Shown here piece by piece: positions 32,789-39,805 of a stretch of 43,689 nucleotides of DNA. The stretch's first letter is position 1; every line of letters starts with the position of its first letter. Where the stretch lies: NCBI GenBank assembly GCA_015490555.1, contig WFXO01000050.1, positions 1 through 43,689 of the forward strand, read 5' to 3'. The position numbers and the translations under genes are program-made. Source of the DNA: Caldifarciminota bacterium. GTDB lineage: Bacteria > Hydrothermota > Hydrothermia > WGAB01. The notes under the pieces are model-generated. The model did not search any database, was not told where the DNA came from, and was given only the letters and a program-made list of their open reading frames with translations.

Positions 32789-34503
32789 GAGAAGATCTCC
32801 TTTCGGATTTCCGACGGCCGGAAAGGCCGGCCATTGTACTTCAAAACCCGATGAACGGGCCGTCCTAACGCATGCTCGATCAGATAGGCCAGTTGTCCCT
32901 GAGCGTTGATTTCAACCACGTATACCTCTTTATCTTGAGCGAGATCCCGAATAGGGTTTCTCTCAAAAGGCCAGAGCGTTCGAATCTGCACGATCGAGAC
33001 TTCAGACGAGTCTTTTAGTGCCTCTAAGACTGACCCCGTGGTGGACCCAAAAGTGAATACGACTTTAGGAGCCTCCGGATTTCCAAAGGTCAGAGGTTCC
33101 GGAAACTCCGGCATTGCAGTTTGAAGTTTACGGAGCCGCTTGTCCATCATCGCCACACGTGTTTTTGCATAGGTGGAGACATGGCCTGCTTCATCATGCT
33201 CTACACCCGTCAACCAGAAGAGGCCATTGGCCAATCCGGGGATCGTTCGAGGAGAAACCCCATCTTCGGTAACCCGGTAACGACGAAACTCCCCATTTTG
33301 TATCTGTGCTAAGGCCTCTTCAGTGGTCAAGGTTGCGCCTCGGTCAATAGAGACCTCCGTAGGATAACCCGGGACGGAGAATTTATTCTGAGCCAAGAAT
33401 TGGTCTACCAAAAGGATGACCGGCATTTGATACTTTTCGGCGAGATTGAATGCCTGAATGGTCATCTCATAGGCCTCTTGAGGGTCCTTGGGAGAGAGGA
33501 CCGCCCGTGGGAAGTCCCCGTGTCCCGCAAAGACAGAATGAAAGACATCGCTTTGTTCGTTTTTCGTGGGCATACCGGTCGAGGGTCCGGCCCTGGAGCA
33601 ATCCACAATGACCAGGGGAATTTCTACCATCCCCGCGTAACTCAAGGCCTCCGTCATCAATGCAAAGCCCGGTCCAGAGGTGGCGGTCATCGCGCGCGCC
33701 CCTGCAATGGCCGCGCCAATTGCCATATTGATCGACGAAATTTCATCTTCAGCCTGGACAACCACGCCGTTGTATTTCGGCAGATACACGGCCAGCCACT
33801 CCAGAATTTCAGAGGCCGGTGTGATGGGATAACCCGCGAAGAACCGGCATCCCGCAACCAATGCGCCGAACGCAACCGCCTCGTTCCCCATCATTAAGTA
33901 GCCCTTGGGATCGCCGATGGTCTCCACACGGATGGCCGGCTCCGTCACTCCCGCAGATTCGAAAAAAGAAACCCCAGCATCGTATGCACGGATGTTTGCC
34001 TCTACGATCTCTTTGCCTTTCCGTTTGAGGAACCGCTCTTCAAAGATCCGGATCATCACTTCTCGGTCCAGGTGGACCATGCCGCCAAGAACCCCGAGGG
34101 CTACGGTGTTCTTCATCACTTCCTTGCCTGCGACCTCCATGGCAATCTTGCGCATCGGAACATTCAAGAGATGAACATCTTCTCGTAGGTCTCCCGTATA
34201 GTCTCCACGGCTGGATTCGTAGATCACAAAACCACCGGATTCTAATTCGTGGAGGTGTCGTTCCACCGTCTCACGATCGAAAGCCAGAAGTACATCTAAA
34301 GATTCCGGTCGTGCCATGACAGGGGTGGATCGGGCGTAGATCGTGTAGTTTGTATGGATCCCTCGGATTTGGGAAGGGAAGTCCTTGTAGGTCCCTACAT
34401 AGAGACCCATGCGGTGAAGGACGGTTGCCAAGGTATCCCCTGTGGTGAGTGCCCCATCCCCCGCTTGTCCTCCAATTCGAACCGAAAGATCATTGACCTT
34501 CAT
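32785..34503 (-). CDS. korA: 2-oxoacid:ferredoxin oxidoreductase, fused gamma-alpha subunit
   Basis: A 572-aa protein joining the gamma domain (about 1-180; SVRIGGQAGDGALTTGDTLA, FPSQIRGIHTNYTI, LLAFDRETVERH) to the alpha pyrimidine-binding domain (about 200-570; GNEAVAFGALVAGCRFFAGY then PITPASEILEWL, ATSGPGFALMTEAL, RAGPSTGMPTKNEQSD). This is the anaerobic two-gene form found in archaea and many bacteria. GGAGG (34517-34513) is 9 nt before ATG 34503, which is preferred over an ATG 6 nt upstream that would be only 3 nt from it. The leader is about 112 nt and holds a long inverted repeat. It is coupled to the beta-subunit gene. Confidence 0.92.
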   Translation of the reverse strand: MKVNDLSVRIGGQAGDGALTTGDTLATVLHRMGLYVGTYKDFPSQIRGIHTNYTIYARSTPVMARPESLDVLLAFDRETVERHLHELESGGFVIYESSRGDYTGDLREDVHLLNVPMRKIAMEVAGKEVMKNTVALGVLGGMVHLDREVMIRIFEERFLKRKGKEIVEANIRAYDAGVSFFESAGVTEPAIRVETIGDPKGYLMMGNEAVAFGALVAGCRFFAGYPITPASEILEWLAVYLPKYNGVVVQAEDEISSINMAIGAAIAGARAMTATSGPGFALMTEALSYAGMVEIPLVIVDCSRAGPSTGMPTKNEQSDVFHSVFAGHGDFPRAVLSPKDPQEAYEMTIQAFNLAEKYQMPVILLVDQFLAQNKFSVPGYPTEVSIDRGATLTTEEALAQIQNGEFRRYRVTEDGVSPRTIPGLANGLFWLTGVEHDEAGHVSTYAKTRVAMMDKRLRKLQTAMPEFPEPLTFGNPEAPKVVFTFGSTTGSVLEALKDSSEVSIVQIRTLWPFERNPIRDLAQDKEVYVVEINAQGQLAYLIEHALGRPVHRVLKYNGRPFRPSEIRKEIFS

Positions 34504-34556
34504 TGTCATCAACCTCCAATGCATGCGTTATGGGTGCCTAAAGAAAAAGGAACCCA

Positions 34557-34607
34557 TCCTCCCCCATGTTCCGAAACCCTGTTTGCCCGTCGGTACATGG
34601 GGAAGGA
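34557..34607 (-). promoter_or_regulatory. Long hairpin in korAB leader
   Basis: Arms 34557-34573 and 34591-34607 pair at 15 of 17 positions. In minus-strand RNA one of the two mismatches becomes a G-U wobble. The hairpin starts about 8 nt after the predicted +1 (34615). An alternative short stem, GGAAC (34572-34568) with GTTCC (34553-34549), is followed by a T-rich run (34548-34540) and would exclude the long hairpin, as in an attenuator. The function is unknown. Confidence 0.5.
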
Positions 34608-34621
34608 CGGAGTTCTGCAAT

Positions 34622-34627
34622 ATTATA
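34622..34627 (-). promoter_or_regulatory. korAB -10 box
   Basis: Consensus TATAAT on the minus strand (34627-34622), predicted +1 near 34615, with no convincing -35. It sits between the SDR gene and korA and gives a leader of about 112 nt. Confidence 0.5.
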
Positions 34628-34680
34628 GTTCATTTTGCATAAAAATGGTAGCCGTACATTTTTCAAGGACTTGTAATCCA

Positions 34681-35370
34681 TTAGCGCTCCGTAGGGGTCA
34701 GGACCACTTCTTCCACATCCACACGGTTCGGCTCTTCGAGGGCATAGCGAATCCACCTTGCGATGTCTTCTGCCATCAACATCGTTTCACGTCTGGGATC
34801 CGGGATCCCTTGCCAAAGGTCTGTATCCACTGCACCAGGGCTGATGAGTGTGACGCGAACCTTGCGAGGTTTTAATTCGATCCGGAACGTGGTGGCTAAT
34901 GCTCGAAGGGCGTGTTTGGTTGCGCAGTAGACGCCCCAATGGGGGAATACGCGATGCCCTGCAATGGATCCAACGAAGAGCAGAAGACCATAAGAACGAA
35001 TCTTCAAGGCTAAATGGCGTGCTAAGTAGAAGGCAGCGCGGACGTTGACGTCCATCTGGAGGTCGTAGTCTTCCAGGGAGGTCTCCAAGATCGGTTGAAC
35101 CCGAGCGACACCGGCATTTAAGATGACGGCATCCAGAGAAGAAGCCCATGCCTCGATCCGCTGGACCAATCTCTGGAGGTAGGAAGTTTCTCGGAGATCT
35201 CCCGCAAGGATTTCCACGCGGGCTCCCTTGGCATGTGCCTCGGATGCCACCTGTTCCAGAGCCTTGGTATCCCGTCCGGTGAGGAAGAACGCCACTCCCG
35301 GTTGGGCTAAGGCGAGGACCGTCGCCTTCCCAATCCCACGACTTGCGCCTGTAATGACGATATTTCTCAT
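34681..35370 (-). CDS. Short-chain dehydrogenase/reductase, pterin-operon member
   Basis: A 229-aa classical SDR. It has the cofactor loop TGASRGIG (residues 7-14), DLR (58-60), NAG (85-87) and the catalytic triad S135 (GSIAG), Y148 and K152 (YCATK), with SPGAVDT near the C-terminus. Sepiapterin reductase, dihydromonapterin reductase FolM and pteridine reductase are all SDRs. Overlap with folE by 4 nt (ATGA), and linkage to the PTPS gene, make a pterin or dihydrofolate-type substrate likely. This is inference from context; the sequence alone does not fix it. Membership in the SDR family is certain. Confidence 0.85.
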   Translation of the reverse strand: MRNIVITGASRGIGKATVLALAQPGVAFFLTGRDTKALEQVASEAHAKGARVEILAGDLRETSYLQRLVQRIEAWASSLDAVILNAGVARVQPILETSLEDYDLQMDVNVRAAFYLARHLALKIRSYGLLLFVGSIAGHRVFPHWGVYCATKHALRALATTFRIELKPRKVRVTLISPGAVDTDLWQGIPDPRRETMLMAEDIARWIRYALEEPNRVDVEEVVLTPTER

Positions 35371-35942
35371 GAACCCTTCCTTGTTTGTTGGATCAGTTCC
35401 AGAAATTCCAATCGAGTCCTCAGGTCTTCTTTAAACACCCCGAGCATTGCACTTGTGATCATTCGATTCTCGGGTTTCCGAACGCCTCTCATCATGGAGC
35501 AAAGGTGATATCCTTCGATGACAACCCCGACTCCTTTTGGCTTCAGGTGCTCATAAAGGAAATCTGCGATCTGGACCGTCATCCGCTCCTGGACCTGTAA
35601 TCGTCTGGCGAATAGATCTACAATCCTGGAGATCTTGGAGAGGCCGATAATCCGGCCATCGGGGATGTAGGCAACATGGGCCACCCCAAAAAAGGGTAAC
35701 AGGTGATGTTCACACATGGAATAGTACTGAATGTCCTTGACGAGAACCATCTCGTTATAGTCAGATTCAAAGATTGCGCCGTTAATCACCGATTCCGGGC
35801 TGAGGCGGTATCCGACAGTCAGTTCGTCCCACATGCGTCCAACTCGTTCCGGGGTCTTTTGTAATCCCTCCCGTGTTGGATCTTCCCCAATTTCTTCTAA
35901 AAGAGTTCGAATCGCATTTAAGAATTTGGGATGGGTGGGCAT
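35367..35942 (-). CDS. folE: GTP cyclohydrolase I
   Basis: Converts GTP to 7,8-dihydroneopterin triphosphate, the entry step for folate, queuosine and biopterin synthesis. The 191-aa protein has the zinc ligands C77 and H80 in [12 protein letters not shown] and C148 in HLCSMMRG, plus [17 protein letters not shown] and the QueD-independent FolE1 core. Length and motifs are normal. GGAGG lies 9 nt before ATG 35942, inside the end of the upstream PTPS gene (25-nt overlap), so translation is coupled. Confidence 0.96.
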   Translation of the reverse strand: MPTHPKFLNAIRTLLEEIGEDPTREGLQKTPERVGRMWDELTVGYRLSPESVINGAIFESDYNEMVLVKDIQYYSMCEHHLLPFFGVAHVAYIPDGRIIGLSKISRIVDLFARRLQVQERMTVQIADFLYEHLKPKGVGVVIEGYHLCSMMRGVRKPENRMITSAMLGVFKEDLRTRLEFLELIQQTRKGS

Positions 35943-36757
35943 TCTTGATCACCTCCAAGTTCGAAAAAATTGGATGGTGTCTCTTCAATCTTCAAAATTG
36001 CCAAGTTCCTCAATTTCCCTCGCAATTTATGACACAGGTAAGTTAAAAGATTTTCGGTTGTGGCAGGAATCTTTGAAAAAAAGGGGATCTCTTTGTCCAG
36101 CCAGCGATGATCTAAGGGGTCTAAGACCTGCTTCACATTGAGATCCATTTCCTGAAGCGACAGAACCATGCCAAGTGCATTCAGAGGACCTTTGACTCCA
36201 ACGATCACAGTGTAATCATGGCCGTGTCCATAGGGATTGTTACACTTGCCGTAGAGAGCCTGGTTCGCGTTTTCGTCTAATTGGGGCGAGTGAAGACGAT
36301 GGGCTGCGGAGAATCGATAACGACGTACGAGGGTGGGTTCGGGGTTGCCAGAATCCTGCTCTGGCCCGTCGTATTCCACATAAAGGTCTTCTGTTTCTTC
36401 CAGCCGGATTTTGGCCAGATGCACATTTGAGGGCAGGATGGAAGCAATGCGATTCCATAACACAATGGCGAGATTCTCCGTGGTGGGCAACTTTTCCCGA
36501 AACTCTGGAACTTCCTCATTCAGGTATCGATGGTCAAAGTCTTCGAGAACACGAAGGACCCCGTTTTTCAGGTCCGAGAGGTTCATCACCATCCCCGTGA
36601 CGGGGTCCACGGCCCCCTCTACCGTCACATCCAGGGTATAGTTATGACCATGGATGTGAATGCATTTTCCGAAAACCTCTCGGTTTTTGTCTTCTGTCCA
36701 TCCCGAAACATAGTATCGATGTGATGCGGAGAAACGAAACCTTTTTGTAATCCTCAT
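35918..36757 (-). CDS. Tandem 6-pyruvoyl-tetrahydropterin synthase/QueD fusion
   Basis: A 279-aa protein made of two complete T-fold domains of the PTPS/QueD family. Domain 1 (about 1-135) has H13, C32 and H36-G-H38 with C-x3-HGH spacing ([12 protein letters not shown]), as in QueD. Domain 2 (about 143-270) has H153, C172 and H178-G-H180 with C-x5-HGH spacing ([14 protein letters not shown]), nearly identical to the animal PTPS motif. Both keep the catalytic DHR (D75-H76; LDHRWL), the TTEN segment and the pterin-anchoring Glu (RLEET; KIEET), so both could be active. It acts on the product of the coupled folE gene. Likely products are carboxy- and/or pyruvoyl-tetrahydropterin. It leads the operon; TATTCT at 36769-36764 puts +1 on the ATG. 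Confidence 0.9.
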   Translation of the reverse strand: MRITKRFRFSASHRYYVSGWTEDKNREVFGKCIHIHGHNYTLDVTVEGAVDPVTGMVMNLSDLKNGVLRVLEDFDHRYLNEEVPEFREKLPTTENLAIVLWNRIASILPSNVHLAKIRLEETEDLYVEYDGPEQDSGNPEPTLVRRYRFSAAHRLHSPQLDENANQALYGKCNNPYGHGHDYTVIVGVKGPLNALGMVLSLQEMDLNVKQVLDPLDHRWLDKEIPFFSKIPATTENLLTYLCHKLRGKLRNLAILKIEETPSNFFELGGDQECPPIPNS

Positions 36758-36763
36758 GGTAAA

Positions 36764-36774
36764 AGAATATTGTA
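36764..36774 (-). promoter_or_regulatory. Pterin operon -10 region
   Basis: Minus strand TATTCT (36769-36764) places +1 on ATG 36757. The overlapping TACAAT (36774-36769) would give a 5-nt leader. No clear -35 was found; either choice leaves no room for a ribosome binding site. Confidence 0.5.
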
Positions 36775-36796
36775 CATCCTCTTACTCTGAGATGGA

Positions 36797-36814
36797 ATAG
36801 AGGGGCCCCACCCC
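36797..36814 (-). terminator. Possible weak terminator after nuoN
   Basis: GAGGGG/CCCCTC in minus-strand RNA can form a 6-bp stem about 30-45 nt after the nuoN stop, followed by TATTCC. There is no long T-tract, so this is tentative. Confidence 0.3.
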
Positions 36815-36842
36815 CTCCTGCCGTATTATCGAAATCGGTTGA

Positions 36843-38261
36843 TTACAATCCTGCGACGAAGGCACGGGCGATTTCCAAGGCTGGCCCCACAATGAGTTTC
36901 GGGTACAATCCCAGCAAGACGGTTCCAAGGGTGCTGATCAGGAGCACAAAATGGATCGAGGCAGGGACTCGGACCGGGTCGTTGGAGGCTGGCTTTTCAA
37001 TGTAGATCTGACGTGCGACGTTCAGGTAGTAGTAAAGGGCTACTACGGTAAGCACTGCCGCCAGGAAGACCAATAGTCCGTATCCCGCTTTGAGTGCCGC
37101 CAGGAAGACATAGAGTTTTGCCCAGAAGCCGACGACGAAGGGAATGCCACCAAGGGAAAGCAGGAAGATCAGCATATAGAGACCCAGAAGAGGGTTCCGT
37201 TGGGCATAGCCATGAAGGGCCGAGAGTTGGTCCGTCCCCTCGTTCTGGATGGCGGTTTCAGCAAACAGAAAGGCCCCGATGTTGGCTAAAACATAAGCCA
37301 CGAAGTAGAAGAGCACCATGGCAATCGCAAGGTCCGTACCCGCGGCAACCCCTAAGAGCATGTAGCCGATATGTGCGATTCCGGAGTACCCTAAGAGTCG
37401 CTTCAGATGGGTTTGTGGGATCGCTAAGAGGTTCCCCAGGATCATGGTAATGCCGGAAAGAAAAGCGATGACCAGTTTCCAGGGTAGCGCTAAGTTGGCG
37501 AAGACTTGGAGGAAAAAGATAAAGAGGATGGCGAACCCGGCTGCCTTCGGGGCGACCGAGAGGAACGCGACAAATGGTGCCGGCGCGCCGGCATACGTGT
37601 CTGGCACCCACATGTGAAACGGAACCATCGCCACTTTAAACCCAATGCCGGTGAGGAACAGGAGGAATCCTAAGACACTCAGTGCTTCACCCTCTGTGAG
37701 CGTTTGTGCCAACACATCAAAACGGGTGGAGCCTGTGGTGCCATACAACAATGCCAGCCCCATCACCAGAATGGCTGAGGAAAACGTTCCGAAGATGAAG
37801 AGTTTGAGACCCGCCTCGATGCTTGCCTCGCTATCCTTCTGGTACGCCGCAAGGATGTAGAGGGGGATGCTCATCAATTCAAACGCGACAAAGAAGAGCA
37901 CAAGATCACGTGCCGACACCACAAAGAGCATGCCCAGCAGAGAGAAGAGGAGGAGGATATAGTATTCGCCCACCCGTCCTCGATATTGTTCCTCGGCCGT
38001 GCTCAGGGACCCGAGGGAGACCAGAATTCCCGCCAGGAGGAATACACCCTTGAGAAATCCAGTAAAGGAGTTCGATACGAAGGTCCCCTGGAAGGTCGTT
38101 CCGTACCAGGGATGCAGAAGATTCAGGAAGAAAAGGATCGTCAGGCCCACAAAGGTGATCCCCGCCAGGACCTTGGGATTTTTAGACACCAGGTCCACCA
38201 CAAAGACGATCAAAATCAAACCCGCCAAGAGGAGTTCCAAGGTTAAGGGGGCGAAGTTCAT
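36843..38261 (-). CDS. nuoN: NADH-quinone oxidoreductase subunit N
   Basis: A 472-aa antiporter-like proton-pumping subunit of complex I with about 14 membrane helices. Family segments include FELMSIPLYILAAYQKDSEA (the TM5 Glu and flanking region), KVAMVPFHMWVPDTYAGAPA with the TM7 Lys, LLGYSGIAHIGYMLLG, and a broken-helix Lys region near the C-terminus. The length is normal. It is the last gene of the nuo cluster and overlaps nuoM by 4 nt. Confidence 0.95.
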   Translation of the reverse strand: MNFAPLTLELLLAGLILIVFVVDLVSKNPKVLAGITFVGLTILFFLNLLHPWYGTTFQGTFVSNSFTGFLKGVFLLAGILVSLGSLSTAEEQYRGRVGEYYILLLFSLLGMLFVVSARDLVLFFVAFELMSIPLYILAAYQKDSEASIEAGLKLFIFGTFSSAILVMGLALLYGTTGSTRFDVLAQTLTEGEALSVLGFLLFLTGIGFKVAMVPFHMWVPDTYAGAPAPFVAFLSVAPKAAGFAILFIFFLQVFANLALPWKLVIAFLSGITMILGNLLAIPQTHLKRLLGYSGIAHIGYMLLGVAAGTDLAIAMVLFYFVAYVLANIGAFLFAETAIQNEGTDQLSALHGYAQRNPLLGLYMLIFLLSLGGIPFVVGFWAKLYVFLAALKAGYGLLVFLAAVLTVVALYYYLNVARQIYIEKPASNDPVRVPASIHFVLLISTLGTVLLGLYPKLIVGPALEIARAFVAGL

Positions 38262-39793
38262 GGCAATACTCCTTTAAATTTGCTGAGAAGTTCCATGACC
38301 GAAACATCAATGGGGTGGAGGAGGATGAAGGGAACGACGCCCAAGAGGATTAAGACGCCGGAAAGGACTGCCAATGCCACCCATTCCGTTCCGATGGCGT
38401 CCGGAAGATCCTTGTATTTTTCGTTAAACGGGCCCCAGAAGATGATCTTGAGGGCGCGGAGCACATAGACCGCGGTGAAAAAGGCACCGAGCACGCCTGG
38501 GACCAACCAGTACCACTGTTTGGCCTGCCAGGCTCCCAGGAACACCAGGAATTCTGCAACAAACCCTGAGAGCCCGGGGAGTCCCAAGGAAGTCAGGCCT
38601 CCGATGGTAAAGAAGGTCGCAATCCCCGGCATCCGTTTTCCAAACCCGCCCATGGCCAAGATGTCACGGGTATGGGCCTTTTCATAAACTAACCCGACCA
38701 AGGCGAACAGGAGCCCGGTCATGATCCCATGGGAAACCATTTGGAAAACGGACCCGTTCAAGCCAGGTTCATTCAGTGTTGCCGCACCCAACATCACAAT
38801 TCCCATATGGCTCACAGAGGAGTACGCGACGATGTACTTCAGATCCATCTGCCACATGGCCGAGAGAGCACCGTACACGATGTTGATCGTGGCGATGGTT
38901 CCCACAAGCCAGACCCATTCCGTGGCGCCCTGTGGCATGAGTTGCATGCCGACCCGTACGACCCCGTATGCCCCCAGTTTCATCAAAACGCCTGCGTGAA
39001 GCATGGAGGCCGCGGTGGGCGCTGAGGCGTGCCCGTCCGGAGACCATGTGTGGAGGGGCCAAATCCCGGCAAGGACCCCAAAACCGATGTAAACGATAGG
39101 AAAGAGGAACTTCTGGTATCGAGGATCGATCTTGTGGGCGTTCAGTTCCAGGAAGTCAAAGGTGTTCAGCCCGGAGACTTTGTAAATCGTGAGAAGGCCG
39201 ACCAGGATAAAGGCCGATCCAAAGAGCAAATACAGGGTCAGTTTCATGGCCGCGTATTCTTTGGTCCCGACCCCGACTTCCTGGATCATTCGTGCGAAGA
39301 TCCCACGGGGTTTGATGTACTTGGAAGATCCCCAGACGCCGATGAGCAAGTACATCGGCAGCACCGCCAACTCGTAGAACAGGAAGAACAGGAACAGGTC
39401 GAGGGACACGAAGACACCGAAAACACCGGTGACAAGCAGGAGCAGGAGCGTATAGAACTCCTTGGTCCGTTCGAGGATGGTCCAGGAGGCAAACACTCCG
39501 GTGAAGATGATGAACGCCGTCAGGAAGACCAGGGCCAGGCTCATCCCATCAACGCCCAGGTGATAGGAAATCCCCAGTTGTGGGATCAACGGGTAGTGCT
39601 CAATGAATTGGAACCCTCCGATGGATCGGTCGTACTTGAGCAGCAGGTAGATGGACAAAATGAGGGTGATCCCCGCAGCAATCGCCGGGATGATCCGGAC
39701 CCGGTAATAGGCCTCCTTGGGTTGGAACATCGTCAGGAGAGCTCCCAGGAAGGGAGCGAGGAGGATCAACGATAAAACCGGAAAGTGTTGCAT
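38258..39793 (-). CDS. nuoM: NADH-quinone oxidoreductase subunit M
   Basis: A 511-aa antiporter-like subunit of complex I. Markers include FFLFYELAVLPMYLLIGVWG (TM5 Glu), GFGVLAGIWPLHTWSPDGHA (TM7 region), KYIVAYSSVSHMGIVMLG and LPGLSGFVAEFLVFLGAW. The TTTAAAGGAGTGAAGCC leader before the ATG provides the ribosome binding site. It is 12 nt downstream of nuoL, with an ATGA overlap into nuoN. Catalytic acidic and Lys positions appear intact. Confidence 0.96.
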   Translation of the reverse strand: MQHFPVLSLILLAPFLGALLTMFQPKEAYYRVRIIPAIAAGITLILSIYLLLKYDRSIGGFQFIEHYPLIPQLGISYHLGVDGMSLALVFLTAFIIFTGVFASWTILERTKEFYTLLLLLVTGVFGVFVSLDLFLFFLFYELAVLPMYLLIGVWGSSKYIKPRGIFARMIQEVGVGTKEYAAMKLTLYLLFGSAFILVGLLTIYKVSGLNTFDFLELNAHKIDPRYQKFLFPIVYIGFGVLAGIWPLHTWSPDGHASAPTAASMLHAGVLMKLGAYGVVRVGMQLMPQGATEWVWLVGTIATINIVYGALSAMWQMDLKYIVAYSSVSHMGIVMLGAATLNEPGLNGSVFQMVSHGIMTGLLFALVGLVYEKAHTRDILAMGGFGKRMPGIATFFTIGGLTSLGLPGLSGFVAEFLVFLGAWQAKQWYWLVPGVLGAFFTAVYVLRALKIIFWGPFNEKYKDLPDAIGTEWVALAVLSGVLILLGVVPFILLHPIDVSVMELLSKFKGVLP

Positions 39794-39805
39794 GGCTTCA
39801 CTCCT

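Larger units (their letters stand above)
34504..34680. other. Longest intergenic stretch (SDR end to korA start)
   Basis: At 177 nt this is the largest gene-free stretch in the window. It holds the korAB -10 box, the long inverted repeat and the korA ribosome binding site. No convincing terminator for the pterin operon was seen. Confidence 0.6.

Noticed and set aside
34557-34607. Long inverted repeat as a factor-independent terminator of the SDR gene
   Set aside because: The T-rich run does not follow the stem directly and the repeat lies downstream of the korAB -10 box, so a leader element fits better.
39029-39775. Plus-strand open frame of 248 codons
   Set aside because: Antisense to nuoM; highly charged D/E/Q/H composition is the complement of hydrophobic membrane codons.
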